A stretch of DNA of 64,000 bases from Bufo bufo. Taxonomy: Eukaryota > Chordata > Amphibia > Anura > Bufonidae. The notes below the pieces were generated by a model that saw nothing but the letters and a program-made list of their open reading frames with translations, ran no database searches and was not told the origin of the DNA. Numbering within the stretch: the first letter of the stretch is position 1; each line of letters starts with the position of its first letter. Location of the stretch: the NCBI RefSeq assembly GCF_905171765.1, contig NC_053390.1, positions 332,784,294-332,848,293 on the forward strand. The letters are read 5' to 3'. Of this stretch, positions 46,451-59,034 are shown piece by piece. The translations under genes and the position numbers were made by a program.

Positions 46451-47780
46451 GACATGAATATTCATTGTTTATGATCAACGTGTGCACTTGCTCAGACTAG
46501 CTCCACTTTATAATCATACTCTGGAAGTTCCAAATCTAAAAATACCTCTGCAAGGAGGGGTTTCATTTGAGACTTAACTTTTACTCAAAAGCTTATATAT
46601 AAAATATATGACATAAAAATATATGACAAACACAGGACCCCCCCCAAAAAAAAGTATATATACAAAAAATACTGGTGTTAACAAAAAATAAAGACTGTAT
46701 ATTAATCACGACTGGTATAAAAATGGTCATACCACTTCACCACCATAGAAAATTCTTCTGTAGTTTGGTGCAAATCACGGTTCTCCATAGCAGGTTCTTC
46801 TGTTGCTCAGTGAATATCTGGAACAGCATGTATGGCCTGACAGGAAAGGAGCTATCCCTAGTGCACCCTTTGATGAAAAAAGGGGTAAATCTGTCAATCG
46901 CTACCTACCTACACAGAGCACCTGCCCCAAAAGGGGCGACCCCTTCCGGAACCTGCCCCTGTAATTGGCCATAAGGTCCCTAAGGTTACTTCCCGAAGTG
47001 ATACATTTCTGTCTCTTTCAATAGACTCATCAAGAGATAAACCCAAGGATAAAATAATCACTTGTTAAAACTGACAGGGAAAAATCAATATAAAACTATG
47101 AAAGCCGACTCCACAGTGGCAGGTGACGGCTGGCCCATTACGGCATGAACACCCTTCCAGTGGGAAAGAGTGAGCAACAGGGCCCCATAGTTAACAGGGA
47201 TCAGCTTATTAGCAACTAGTATTCTGTCTCTATGGTTATTTAAATGTTGTTCTTGCGCACGATGAAGCCCCGTGACGCATCACGTGACCACTCAGGCACA
47301 TGACCTCAGACATCCGACGCACATGCGTCAATTAGAACTTTCACATGACCTAAATGCCGCCAAGTGGAACGCATCAGTAGTCCCATTGCAGTGATGTGTG
47401 GAGAGGAGCGTATCGTAGGAACAGTGTATCCTAGATAGATGAAAGCATCCAGGATACTGTACACGGCTGCATCTGATGAAGCGTGGCCATATGTAAATCC
47501 TGTTTAGAAACTACAAGGAAATGTGCAAGAATAGGTCTTCACGGACAGGTGATCTATACAATATGTACAATGCCAATACAATAGTAATGTGCCATCATGT
47601 ACTACAATAGGAAGAAACATAAAACAAAGGAGGGGTGGCGGGCCAGGGGGCAGGAAAGAAAACGATTGGTAAAGACTACTTAGATTCTCAAATACTCATA
47701 TCCTAGAAGGAAAGGGGGAGGGGAAGGGATTGCTGGGGATAGGGAGGAGGGGGCACCCTGATATATGGACACCTTAAAGA
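46451..47780. other. Unassigned DNA, possible Penelope 3' region
   Basis: No gene. It lies downstream (minus sense) of the GIY-YIG relic at 47822-48120 and could be its 3' untranslated part. A CTGATGA at about 47465 lacks the rest of a hammerhead core. Confidence 0.35.
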
Positions 47781-47821
47781 AAACAGCCAATGTTGTTCAT
47801 TTAGTCCGAGTGGGGCTATTG

Positions 47822-48120
47822 TTTTTAGATTTAAAAAATCCATCGGGTCTCTCTCTGTAAAATCTCCCTGTCCCAATTGCATTCTCCTGCTGGTGGTTTA
47901 ACCATATCAATGCCTATAAAGGAAATATGTGCTTTCCCATTATGATTCTGGTGGATATGTCTAGAGACAGATGTGTCTCTTCTATTGGCAATGTCTCACA
48001 GGTGTTCTCCCACCCTCCTCCTAAATTCACGTATTGTCTTGCCTATATATTTAAGACCGCATTCACAAGCAAGATGGTAGATCACACATTTGATTTACAA
48101 TTAATAAATTCCTGAATGGA
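47822..48120 (-). pseudogene. GIY-YIG endonuclease relic of a Penelope-like element
   Basis: The minus strand reads VIYHLACECGLKYIGKTIRE followed by FRRRVGEHL, a stop, then DIANRRDTSVSRHIHQNHNG and GECNWDREILQRETRWIF before another stop. VIYHLAC and YIGKT are the GIY-YIG core, RRRVGEHL holds the region of the catalytic Arg, and RETRWIF the region of the catalytic Glu. One in-frame stop divides it. It is divergent from the copy at 27930-28700, so it represents a second Penelope lineage. Upstream traces up to about 48290 include CRPAHMFKMEKS-like text, too damaged to annotate further. Confidence 0.75.
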
Positions 48121-48299
48121 GTATTGTTTACCTGTTACATTATTAGTGAAGACTTTTCCATTTTGAACATATGGGCAGGCTACACAGCTGCCACATCTAT
48201 AGCTGCCTCTAACTTTTCACAATAACCAAGATCCATGTTGAGGCGATGGGACATAGTGGCTATGGACAAGTCTGTCTCTGAGGCTAAAGACTATGGAAG

Positions 48300-49263
48300 T
48301 TCATAGAAAATAATATTAATATTTGCAAATTATTGTTCCAACGAATCTATTTGCCACAAAGTCCCAAAAATATATTTGTAAGGCAGTGTTTAGCAATTAC
48401 TAATATCTCCGTCCATGCAGTTTCTTTTAGATCAGTAAAAAAATGTTCAATATGGCAAATTATTAATTGTTAAGATCCATAAAAGACATTTAAAAAAAAA
48501 GTCGATAACTTGTTTTCCTCTGATTCTACCACTATGAAAAGGCATTAAGGAAATGAGATTTGTCTACTTGGGGCAAGCAATAGTGGATGCTGAATTGGTG
48601 CAAGCTCTACCTCAGTCAATTTAAAATTAACATTGTAGACATACATTTGCAGCTGGCAATTTTTAAAGAGAGTTTGTCGGCAGGAAAATGGATGTGTAAC
48701 CAAGCCCGCAAATAGGGTTAATTAATGATTTAATGAAAAAAATGATTTTGAACAAAAATGAATAACATGCAATCATAAAAAATTGCTTCTGAAGGTGTAC
48801 ATAGCTTTTAATTATTATATTCAGTGATATATAGCTTACATATTCCACAGTGCAGTATAGAGACTATTATCATTCATATCCTTCCCTTTCCTGATCTGGG
48901 TTCACAATTTAAATACTGAATTAACCTGTCAGTATGTTTTTGGAGTGTGGGAGGAAACCAACACAAACAAGGGAAGAACATACAATGTTCATGCGGATTA
49001 TACAGAAAATGATGGCAATCAGATTTACACAGGGAAAATGCATCTGTTCAATGGACTTTGAGTTATTAGCTGCAACAGTTTTCTCCTGCTTACAATTCCT
49101 ATTCATATGACCATTTGTGATCTTCTTTTATGATCTAGAACAGATCTTTGTATTACATGGATGACTACAGGGAAAAAGAACTGTCTGTATGCGGCAAAAA
49201 AAAGCTTTTTGAAAGGGGTTGTCTCTAATAGCTAATGGCTAATACATTTTTAGGGGTCATGGT
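48300..49263. other. Unassigned AT-rich DNA
   Basis: No gene or repeat recognised. Small frames are not supported. Confidence 0.45.
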
Positions 49264-49689
49264 TAGAGATGAGTGAATTTTTCAAAAATTCGATTAGCTG
49301 GTTGGGAAGTGAAATAATACTGTGAGTCTGTATGACAAGCAGATGACTGGCATCACTCTTAGAATCACTGCACACTTCACTTATTTGGGCAGTCACCGGG
49401 CCAAAACTGACCAAATAACTCAAGTATGAACTCAGCCTTACAGGGAAATGTTAGCGCCGAGAAGAAGCACACTCCTTTTACACCGTCATCAGCTGATTCC
49501 ACATAGATGTCTACAGAACCTGTTCTATTAAACGTTTATACAAGTAGAGCCCCCCCAACAGAGTGGAGAGGGTGTCAGCAGTAAGTTTGTGTTGACGTCA
49601 CTGATTATTTTGCCCTTTCTCTGATCCGTCTGAACAATAACCCACAATAAACGGATCCTGTATGTGGAGCATCCGGCTTCACTTCAGCT

Positions 49690-49950
49690 TCAAAGCAGCA
49701 TGAGGAGACCACAGAGTGGCCAAATGACAGAGTGTGGAGTTGGAGGCAGCATCAGGAGGCCACAGAGTGGCACAATGACAGAGTGTGGAGGTGGCGGCAG
49801 CATCAGAAGACCACAGAGTGGCAAGGTGACATAGTGTGGAGGTGGCAGCAGCATGAGGAGACCATAGAGTGGCAAAGTGACATAGTGGGGAGGTGGCAGC
49901 AGCATCAGGAGGACACAGAGTGGCAAGATGACATAGTGTGGAGGTGGGTG
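49690..49950. repeat. Tandem array, ~51-bp unit, 5 copies
   Basis: Units begin gcagcatcaggagaccacag and contain agagtggcaaagtgacatag and tgtggaggtgg. Starts at 49746, 49797, 49848 and 49899 give 51 bp, which is a multiple of three. Open frames in both strands result from that. The array lies just downstream of the transposase stop. Confidence 0.9.
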
Positions 49951-50111
49951 GCAATAAAAGTACCCACTGAAGATGGTGGGTGAAAGAAGAAGCACTTGGC
50001 ATCAGAAGTGAGGCATTAGGCGAGTGGCAGCATCAGAATAGTAGCTGAGGCAGGTAGCCAAAAAGAAACCGGTCTCTTTTGTCAAAGTGTTGGTGTGGCA
50101 CCATGGATGAT

Positions 50112-51496
50112 CTAGTCTGATGCATCAGGAATTGGTGGGTGGAAATCCTGGCTGACCCACGCCTGATTCATCTTGACAAAGGTCAGTCTCTCCACATTTT
50201 GGGTGGACAGGCGAGTTCTTCTTGGGGTAACTATGGCCCCCGTTGCACTAAACACCCGCTCTGATGCCACACTACTGGCCAGGCAGGACAGCTTTTCCAG
50301 GGCAAACTCTGCCAATCGCAGGCACAAATCCAGTTTGGCTGCCCAGTAGTCCAGCGGATCTTCAATTATGGCTGGCAGGGTATACTCCAAGTATGCCACC
50401 ACCTGCTTGTTCAGGTTCTGCTATACGTCTAGCTGCTGGTGAGTAGGTTCTTCACTAGGCAAGTTAAGAAAGCTGCTCTTCAGCGACTGTAGACTCAGGC
50501 TTCTGCTGATGACGTTGGTACTGCTAGTGCCACCCCACCCCTCTCCAGCAGCCATGGCAGTGGAACGTGAGCGCAGCGGGCCCCCCCTCGGTCAGACCTG
50601 CGAGAGAATGGACGATGGTGCAGATAGGCAGCAGCTAACTGACTACATAGGATATCTCTATAGTAGTTTAGTTTGTCCTCCCTTTCAGCGGGTGTAAAAA
50701 AGGCCCCCATTTTGGACAAGTAGCAAGGGTCCAACAAGGTGGAGAGCCAGAAGTCATCCTTTTAGTCGAATGGTAACAAGCCATTAGTGCCATTAGTGCA
50801 AGTGACTCAGAGGGACTACCTGCCTCCATCTCCACTGCGTACTGCCACTGTGTGTCTGGGTCCTCTGCCTCATCTTCCTCATCGCCTTGTAGCTACTCTG
50901 GCAAATGCGATCAGCTACATTATTATCATCGAGTTCTGTCTGCACATCCCTGAAGTCCTCCTCAACCATCTCTGGGTCAGGAGCCTGACCGCTCACAACA
51001 CCAGCTCCCACACCACTCTCCTCTTCACTACTTGCCCGCCTAGTGGAGGAAGCGGTGGATGTCTCCTCCAGATCTTGGCTGGGCAGCAACTCCTCTATTA
51101 GCTCTTCCTCGCTTAAAAGTGGAGCCAAACCTATGGCATATAATACTTCTTGCGGTGAGGGAAGTGAAAAAAATGACAGAGGAAGGGTCAAAGCAGGTGG
51201 GGGCACAGGGCCTGCTCACGGGCCATGCCAACTAAGCATCATGTCAGAGGAACCCACCAACTCTTGGCTGGGGGTGTCTGATGTCACTTGGACTAAGTGG
51301 ATGACCGAGTCAATCATTCAAGAACCGCTGGGTTGCTGGTCAAGACATGAACGCTAGATGACATGGGATGCTCAGGCCCCTCGCTCCGACCCCTGCTGCC
51401 ACACCCCCTTACTCTGCTGCGACCTCTCACTGCGCCAGAAACATTTAGGCCTCTGCCACTCTCCTGTGCAGGGCCTGGCACTTCTCTGGCTGACAT
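50112..51496 (-). pseudogene. hAT transposase, internally deleted
   Basis: The N-terminus is MSAREVPGPAQESGRGLNV (51496) with an Arg/Gly-rich stretch RGRSRVRGCGSRGR. The next recognisable part is an acidic region (LLSEEELIEELLPSQDLEE, 50793-51206). Then come MLDPCYLSKMGAFF (50737), a counterpart of the LDPRYK block, and the C-terminal dimerisation domain at 50112-50402: LAEFALEKLSCLASSVASER, VFSATGAIVTPRRTRLST, then ERLTFVKMNQAW. The BED finger and most of the catalytic core are absent. The pieces lie in different frames. It is a dead, shortened transposase that may once have been mobilised by a full-length relative. Confidence 0.82.
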
Positions 51497-51534
51497 ACTG
51501 TTAGATCAAATAATCAAATGTTAGATCAAATATT

Positions 51535-51735
51535 TTTTATTTCGACACTAATACACGGCAAACAGGGCTTTAGAATATATCACTTCACCGCTAAACGGCA
51601 ATTAGGCCTTAATGTTTTTCAACTTTTACTCAACACAAAATGCTTTTCAACAGATAAGTGCAATGCTGAACGGTGAATATGTTTTTATTTTGCCACTAAT
51701 ACACGGCAAACAGGGATTTACAATATATAACTGCA
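51535..51735. repeat. 5' leader repeats, ~75-bp unit
   Basis: Two to three diverged copies with cactaatacacggcaaacag and gctttagaatatatcactt. They are the inverse of units such as ttgccgtgtattagtggcac in the array at 60682-62050, confirming that the two elements belong together. Confidence 0.75.
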
Positions 51736-52059
51736 CAGCACAAGGACAAATAAGACGTACTGTAGAAATATTTCCTTGTAATAAACCCTGTTAATGGCTG
51801 CATCAAACAGTACTTGCACCCCAATAATAAGAACGGTTTGCTGGAATTTCAGAGCTATATAATGGCAATTTGGGTGCACAGTCAGTGCACCAAGGTGTAA
51901 TAGGATTGCTATTACCCAGTCTGTAACCTCTTCTACTGAACCCTGTTCTGCACAAATGCTGTGGAACGATTCCTCCCTGCACTTATAAATCGTTTTTTCA
52001 CCACAATCAAGTCTTTCCAATCACTGACCCTAGCACCTGAAAACATCTCTCCCTGCACT

Positions 52060-52130
52060 AAGTACAGTGATAAATGGCAGAATCTACGATGGCTGACGCT
52101 ATTTATAGGGCTGTGACATCACAGGGCTGG
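52060..52130 (-). promoter_or_regulatory. Putative hAT promoter
   Basis: TATA-like ctataaatag on the minus strand (52099-52108), followed by GCCATCGTAGATTCTGCCAT and gtgcagggag. It matches the plus-strand region at 53021-53080 in the related element. Confidence 0.5.
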
Positions 52131-52999
52131 CTGCTGATTGGCTGCATGCATGGCATTATGCGTGATCCCGCCTTCCCAGAGTTCCTTTCTCCATGTCCTC
52201 ACACGTGCAGCAGCTATTTTAGGAAAAAATGCGTTTGTTACCAAGAAGCGGGAGGAAATTCAGATTTGATGCGAATTGAATTTTCCCTGAAATTCGAATC
52301 AAATTCCACTTTGACAGCTTCGATTCAATCGAATCTACAGATCTGTTTTCTACAGACCATCTACAGATCTGTTTTGGTCTACAGACCATCTACAGATCTG
52401 TTTTCCCCAGAGCCATTAATAAGGCTATAGTGATGCATGGGGCCTGTACTTTACCTCCATGATTTCATAGAGAAGTTTTCCTATTGGATTTGTAGAATTG
52501 TGGTATGAATTATCAATATATGTGTCTATAGGAATAGAGACTGCAAATTAGTGAAAATTGGGCATGTTATTCTGTACTAACCAGTCATTTTGTGGCTGTG
52601 GACTGCCATAGAAGTTAGAGATGAGCAAATTTCTTAAAAGTTATATTCGACTGATTCGCCAAATTTCAACAAATTTTCTTTTTGTAAGTAGCAGGTGCAA
52701 TGACAGGGAGCAGCGATATCGTCGCCCCAGTTATTGTACCCCTCAGATATTACCCCTCAGATGCCGAGTTCATACATGATCGCGGCTAGATATGAGTGAA
52801 TCGAAGCTGATGAAGTGGAATTCGAATCGAATTTCAGGAAAAATTTGATTTGCACCGAACCAAATTTCCTTGCGCTTCATGGTAACGAATCACATTTTTT
52901 CCTAAAATGGCTGCTGCACATGTGAGGACATGGAGAAAGGCTCTCACGGAAGGCGGGATTACCCATAATGCCATGCATGAAGCCAATCAGCAGCCAGCC

Positions 53000-53080
53000 A
53001 GCCCTGTGATGTCACAGCCCCATAAATAGCCTCAGCCATCTTGGATTCTGCCATTTACCAGTGTACTGAGTGCAGGGAGA
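53000..53080 (+). promoter_or_regulatory. Putative hAT promoter
   Basis: TATA-like cataaatagc at 53021-53030 on the plus strand, followed by ggattctgccatttaccag and gtgcagggagag. It is the counterpart of the promoter at 52060-52130, in the orientation of the 62490-62690 transposase scrap. Confidence 0.5.
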
Positions 53081-54009
53081 GACGTCAGCAGGCGCTAGGG
53101 ACAGTGTTAGAAAAAACTTAATTGTGCTAAAAAAACTATTTACAAGTGCAGGGAAAGATTATTCATGGTGTAGGGAAAGGATAGGGAGGAATCATTCCAC
53201 AGCATTTATGTTGAACAGGGTTAAAGTAGGGGAGGTTACAGCCTGGGTAATAGGAACAATCCTATTACACTTTGCTGCACTGACTGGACACCCAATTTTC
53301 CATTATGCAGCTCTGTAATTCCAGCAAACCGTTCTTATTAGGGTGCAAGTGCTGTTTGATACAGCCATTAACAGAGTTTATTACAAGGAAATATTTCTAC
53401 GTCTTATTTGTCCTTGTGAGGTGCAGTTATATGTAATGTTAATTGACCACCAAAGTGCTCGGGTGCTCGGGCCGAACTCCTCGGGATGCTCTATCGACCA
53501 CCCGAGCACAACGGAAGTTAATGGGAGAACCTGAGCATTAAACCAGACACCCCTTGCTCTGAAGAGGAGAGGGTGTCTGGTTCACATGAAAAGGTCGGAA
53601 ATTTATATAAACACCACTGAAATGGTTCGGGAACAGCATGGGGAGGATGTCTGGATGCATCTTGGACTCCCAGGTCGCTGCTGGGAACGATGTTGTCCGA
53701 GTAGTACGCCACTTTTACAGACTGACAGTAATACGCACAAAACCAAAGATAAAATCGATTTTAGAGGAAAAATTGTTAGGAAAAATTCTTTACTGTTTAT
53801 TTACTTGTATATAAAGTGCAAGTGCTGCCAAAAATTACAAGGAAGAGGCACTCCGATACAACCTTTATATTACATAAAGGAGGGCCTCATTCACATTGTG
53901 GTACAATAGTTCAGGTAGTGGGACTCCTACATTCATAAAGTCTATGCACTAAGTGAAAGGGCTGCCAAAAATTACACGGAACCAGCACTCCAATACACAC
54001 TTTAGAAAC

Positions 54010-54885
54010 ACTGACCCTCTAAAAATTGGTGAGCTGACCCTCTAAAAAATTATATGCGAGGGCCGGCAGGTGAGCTGACCCTGTAAAAGATTGTAGGTGA
54101 GGGCCTGCTGGTTTGCTGACCCTGTAAAAAATTATATGCGAGGGCCTGCAGGTGAACTGACCTCCTAAAAAATTATATGCGAGAGCCTGCTGGTGAGCTG
54201 ACCCTGTAAAAGATTGTAGGTGAGGGCCTGCAGGTGAGATAACCCTATAAAAAATATGTGAGCGCCTGCAGTTGAGCTAACTTTGTAAGACATTATATGT
54301 AAGGGCCTGCAGGTGAGCTGACCCTTTAAAAGATTGTAGGTGAGGGCCTGCTGGTTAGCTGACCATGTAAAACATTATATGCGAGGGCCTGAAGGTGAGC
54401 TGACCCTGTAAAACATTATATGCGAGGGCCTGCAGGTGAGCTAACCCTGTAAAACATTATATGCGAGGGCCTTCAGGTGAGCTGACCCTGTAAAAGATTG
54501 TAGGTGAGGACCTGCTGGTGAGTTGACTCTCCAAAAAATTATATGCGAGTGCCTGCAGATTAGCTGACCCTGTAAAAGATTACATGCGAGGGCCTGCTGG
54601 TGAACTGACCCTGTAAAACATTATATGCAAGGGCCTGCAGGTAAGCTGACCCTCTAAAAAATTATATGCGAGGGCCTGCAGGTGAGCTGACCCTGTAAAA
54701 TATTATATGCGAGAGCCTGCATATGAGCTGACCCTCAAAAAAATTATATGCGAGGGCCTGCAGATGAGCTGACCCTGTAAAAGATTGTAGGTGAGGGCCT
54801 GTTGGTGAGCTGACCCTCTAAAAAATTATATGCGAGGGCCTGTAGGTGAGCTGACCCTGTAAAATATTATATGCGACGAATAAGC
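54010..54885. repeat. Tandem array, 41-bp unit, ~21 copies
   Basis: Units read tgagctgaccctgtaaaa followed by either gattgtaggtgagggcctg or attatatgcgagggcctg. The two versions alternate irregularly. It lies just downstream of the transposase stop. Confidence 0.92.
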
Positions 54886-55022
54886 ATGTTGATGTGATGG
54901 AAGAGGAGGATGAAAAAAAGGAAGATTCAACCATATACCCTTGTTTGAGGTGGAAGGAGTGCATGGGAATACAGTGTATTCAGTACATTATAAACAACAG
55001 ATTTAAAGTGCCTTTATGTTCA

Positions 55023-58000
55023 TCAGCTTTCCTCTGGTAGAGTCGAGAAGTCATGGTCAATCCAGGCCTTGTTAGTTTTTATAAGAGTCAAACAGTCATC
55101 ATTTTCAGTTGACAGGTGTATACATTTATCTGTTATAATGTCACCAGCAGCACTAAATACCCGCTCAGACAAAACACTGGTGGCAGGGCAGGCCAGCACC
55201 TCCAAGGCATATAGCGCCAGTTCGTGCCACGTCTCCAGCATGGACACCCAGTAGTTGTAAAGCATTGGGGGATCATTGAGGATGCTGACACGGTCTGCTA
55301 TGCACTCCTTTACCATCTTCCAAAATGTTTCCCTCCTAGTGACAGTAGGCCACGCATCATGGTGAGGGTGCTGGCGGGTGTCATGAAACTGTCCCAGGCT
55401 TTGGCGAGTGTTGCCCTGCCTCTGTTGGAACTGCTGTGTGTTCCCCTAGTCTCCCCTCCTCGGTTGCCCAAGTAACTACCGACTCCTTCACCAGCGTTGT
55501 CAGCTGGAAATTTTTGAAGCAATTTTTCAACAAGGACCTTCTGGTATTGCACTGTTTTGCTCGTCCTCTCCACCAGATGAATGAGAGATAAGAAGTTCTC
55601 TTTGTAGCAGGAGTCGAGAAGGGTGAACACCCAGTAATCCGTGTTGTCTAAAATGCGTATAATGCGCAGGTCACTGGAAAGTCAGCCTAGCATAAAGTCA
55701 GCCATGTGTGCCAGAGTACCAACAGGAAAGACTTTGCTGTCGTCATTAGGAGGATGACTCTCAATCTCCTCATCCTCTTCTTCCTCTTCTGCCCACCCAT
55801 GCTGAACATATGGAATTAAACTTCCATGGGTACTACCCTATGTATCGGAGGCAACCGCCTCTCTCTCCTCCTCCTCCTCTTCATCGTCCAATTTGCACTG
55901 AGAAGACAAACTGAGGGTGGTCTGGCTATTACCTGTGTAATGTCTTCCCCATTTCCACCTCTTCCACAAGCAAAGCGTTGTCCTTAATTGTGAGCAGCGA
56001 GCATTTGAGTAGACACAGAAGTGGGATTGTTACGCTGATAATAGTGTTATCGCCGCTCACCATCTGTGTTGATTCCTCAAAGTTTCTTAAAACCTCACTT
56101 AGGTCAGACATCCATGCCACTCCTCACTTGTGAATAGCGGAAGCTGACTGGAAGGGTGAATACCTTGTTGCAGCTGGTATTCCACTACTGCCCTCTGCTG
56201 TTCACAAAGCCTAGCCAACATGTGGAACGTCGAGTTGCAGCGAGTGCTTACGTCGCACAACAGCCGGTGAGCTGGCAATTTCCAGCGCTGCTACAGTGTT
56301 AACAGACCGGCTGAAGCTGTCGATGACTTGCGGAAATGTGCACACACGTGGCACACCTTCAACAGTAGCTCAGGCAAATTGGGGTAGGTTTGGAGAAACC
56401 GCTGAACCACTAAGTTTAAGACATGGGCTAGGCATGGGATGTGTGTGAGCTTGTCGAGCTCCAAAGTCGCCACCAAGTTACGGCCATTATCAGACACAAC
56501 TATGCCTGGTTCTAGGTTGAATGGTGAGAACCACAGCTCAGTCTGGTCCCTTATCCCCTGCCACAGCTCTGCGGCGGTGTGTTGTTTGTCCCCTAAGCGT
56601 ATCAGCTTCAGCATGGCTTGTTACTGCTTCCCCACTGCAGTGCTACACTGCTTCCAGTGCTACAGTGCTACACTGCTTCCAGCTACCGACTGATGGCTGA
56701 CTGGTGCTGCACGCAGAGAATTTTGAGGTGGAAGTGGAGGAGGAGGAGTAGGAGAAGTGGGGGTTGGAGCCACTAACATAGGTGCTGGCGGATATCCTGA
56801 TCTACGTAGGGGCCGCAATCATTGGCGTAGCTAACACCTGTGCCATCCCAGGGTATGGCTCGCTCCCGGCCTCCACCACGTTCACCCAGTGTGCCATCAA
56901 GGAAATGTAGCATCCCTGGCTGAATGCACTTGTCCATGTGTCCGTGGTTAAGTGGACCTTCCCAGTAGCTGCGTTGGTCAGGACACATGTTGGTGTAAGG
57001 CGGGCACGGCACACCTTCAAAAATAGTGGCAGCTGGAGACTGCATAACGCGGGACGGCCACCGACATCTGGCTGCGGAAGGCCTCAGTGTCTACAAGCCT
57101 AAGTGGCCAACATTTCCAGGGCCATTAATTTGGAAAGTTGCGCATTTAGTGCTATGGCCTGTGGGTGGGTGGCTGGGTATTTGCGCTTGCGTTCAAATGC
57201 CTGGGGTAAGGACATTTGTATGCTGCGCTGGGACACGGAAGTGGATGTGGTCGCTTATGGTGCTTGCGAAGGTCCAGGTGCAGGGCGGGAGGCATCGGGG
57301 CCTGCGCCTTCGACAGGGGATTGGCCATCACGTAACACAGGGGAAGAGGAGGCAGTGGTGTGACCTGCAGACACAGATTGTGGACCCAGGCATTCGTCCC
57401 ACTTATTACAGTGCTTGGATGCCATGTGGCAGATCATGCTGGTGAGGTTACTAGTGTTTTGGTACGGCACAGGTTGCAAACTACTATTCTTTTGTCGTCC
57501 GCACTTTTCTCAAAAAAGCGCCATACTGCGGAACACCTACCCCTTGGCAAGGGAGATTTCCACAAGGGGGTGCTCCATGGAACAGTTGCGGGCCTGTTTG
57601 GTGTGGCCTGCCTTCTCTCTTTTGCCACCCTACTGCCTCTTCCAGCCTGTTGTGGTGCAGCAGATCCTTCCCCCTTTGTACTGCTGTCCATGCTCGGCCT
57701 TCCACCTTCCCAGGTTTGGTCAGTGACTTCATGGTCCACCACCTCCTCTTCCACTTCCTCACTCTGCTCATCCTTCTGACTTGTTGACCTAACCACAACC
57801 TCAGTGATTCACAACTGTTTCTCATCCTTTTCATCAACCTCTTGAGATAGTAATTGCTGTTGACTTATTTGCAACTGTGTCTCATTATCATCCACCTCAT
57901 TAAACAGTAGTGTTGATCACGAATATTCGAATTTCGAATTTTTATCGCGAATATAGGTACTTTCGCAAATATTTTGAATATAGTTATATATATTCGTAAT

Positions 58001-58957
58001 TTCGAATATTCACTTTATTTTTTATTTTTTTTGATTATTATTATTTTTTTTATCAGTACACATGATCCCTCACTGCTTCTAGCTTGTGGGCCAATAAGAA
58101 GGCTGCAATATACTTGACTTTAGGAGTAGTAGTGTTTGCAAATTTTGCTCTATATTCGTTTTTTTTAATATTCGCTATTTTGCTATATATTCTTGTTTTA
58201 GAATATTACGAATATTCGAAAAAACTAAGTTATGGCAATACAGAGAATATTCTAAAAAAATCGAATAGAGCAATTTAGCTAATATAGTGCTATAATATTT
58301 TTTGTCTAATAGTTGTAAGTTGAAAAATTTGCAATAAAAAATTCGAATTCCGAAAATTCGCATATTACACAATCATTACCTTTCCGATTTTTTGAGTAAA
58401 AAAAAAATCGTGAATTTTCGAATTTGCAAATTTTCGACGAAATTCTACAAAATATTCGCAAAATATTGCGAATTCGAATATGACCCCTGCCGCTCATCAC
58501 TATTAAACAGTAATTCCGTTCCCCACCGTCATCTTCTTGTGACTGTGGATGCTAAATCAAGGAATGGCACTGAAAAGAGCTCCTCGGAATATCCGAGTGT
58601 GGGATCACTTGTTTGCCCATACTCTCCATGGTGGGAGGTAGGAGGATAAGGGTGAGGATTGTGTTGAGCAGACGCTTTGCTACTGAGACTGGACTTGGTG
58701 GAAGACAGGGTGGTGCTTAAGCGACTGGAAGCATTTTCTACTGCAATCCAACCGACCACCTGGTCACACTTGTCTGACTTCAAGAGTGGTGTCTTGCAAT
58801 GCCCTGCAAACTGGGACATGAAGCTAGGTATCGTGGAGGATTTTTTTTCTTGTACTCTAGCAGCAGGTACAGTTTTACTGCCCCCAGGGCCACTGCCTCT
58901 GCGTGCACCATCAGCATCATGGCCACTGCCCCGTCCCTTACTGCTTGCTTTCTTCAT
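55023..58957 (-). pseudogene. ZBED-like hAT transposase, heavily broken
   Basis: The start at 58957 reads MKKASSKGRGSGHDADG, close to the N-terminus of the transposase at 36830. The N-terminal part is cut by a hAT MITE (57908-58502). A BED finger follows: AVWRFFEKSADDKRIVVCNL with CNLC, then after a frameshift SNLTSMICHMASKHC with the His pair. The catalytic region appears as LTTDTWTSAFSQGCYISLM, then GIVVSDNGRNLVATLELDK and PCLAHVLNLVVQRFLQTYP in other frames (56291-57020). Next are VISVTIPLLCLLKCSLL (55929-56120) and, in 55023-55316, the dimerisation domain ALEVLACPATSVLSERVFSA. Stops, frameshifts and the MITE make it non-functional. All parts are in the family order, so it was once full length. 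Confidence 0.88.
57908..58502. mobile_element. Complete hAT MITE, 595 bp
   Basis: Ends tagtgttgatcacgaatatt and atgacccctgccgctcatcacta (last 20 bases form the terminus), flanked by a perfect duplication ttaaacag at 57900-57907 and 58503-58510. AT-rich with many gaatattcg motifs. Same family as the hairpin element at 22620-23970. It splits the transposase gene at 55023-58957. Confidence 0.93.
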
Positions 58958-59034
58958 ATTAAATGTTATATATGCTTGAAAGTCTGTCACACATACAGTA
59001 GCGTAGGATTTGGAAGTGTATGCGCAAACAAATT

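Larger units (their letters stand above)
49264..52337 (-). mobile_element. Internally deleted hAT element
   Basis: The left end is tagagatgagtgaatttttc. The right end is degenerate (cagcttcgattcaatcgaatcta). The 49320-49680 segment is the inverse counterpart of 62720-63110, and 51535-52330 of 52787-53430, so this is the same family as the element at 52787-63272 in the opposite orientation. It holds a 51-bp array, transposase remains and a promoter. No target duplication was found, probably because the right terminus was reshaped by the ctacagatctgtttt repeats at 52334-52400. Confidence 0.75.

Noticed and set aside
46084..46455. Minus-strand 123-codon frame
   Set aside because: Lies in degenerate TG-rich repeat DNA; composition is unlike a protein family.
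47455..47500. CTGATGA as a possible second hammerhead
   Set aside because: No GAAA with a paired stem II and no partner for stem I.
49679..50002. Frames of about 100 codons on both strands
   Set aside because: The 51-bp repeat unit is a multiple of three, so open frames persist by arithmetic.
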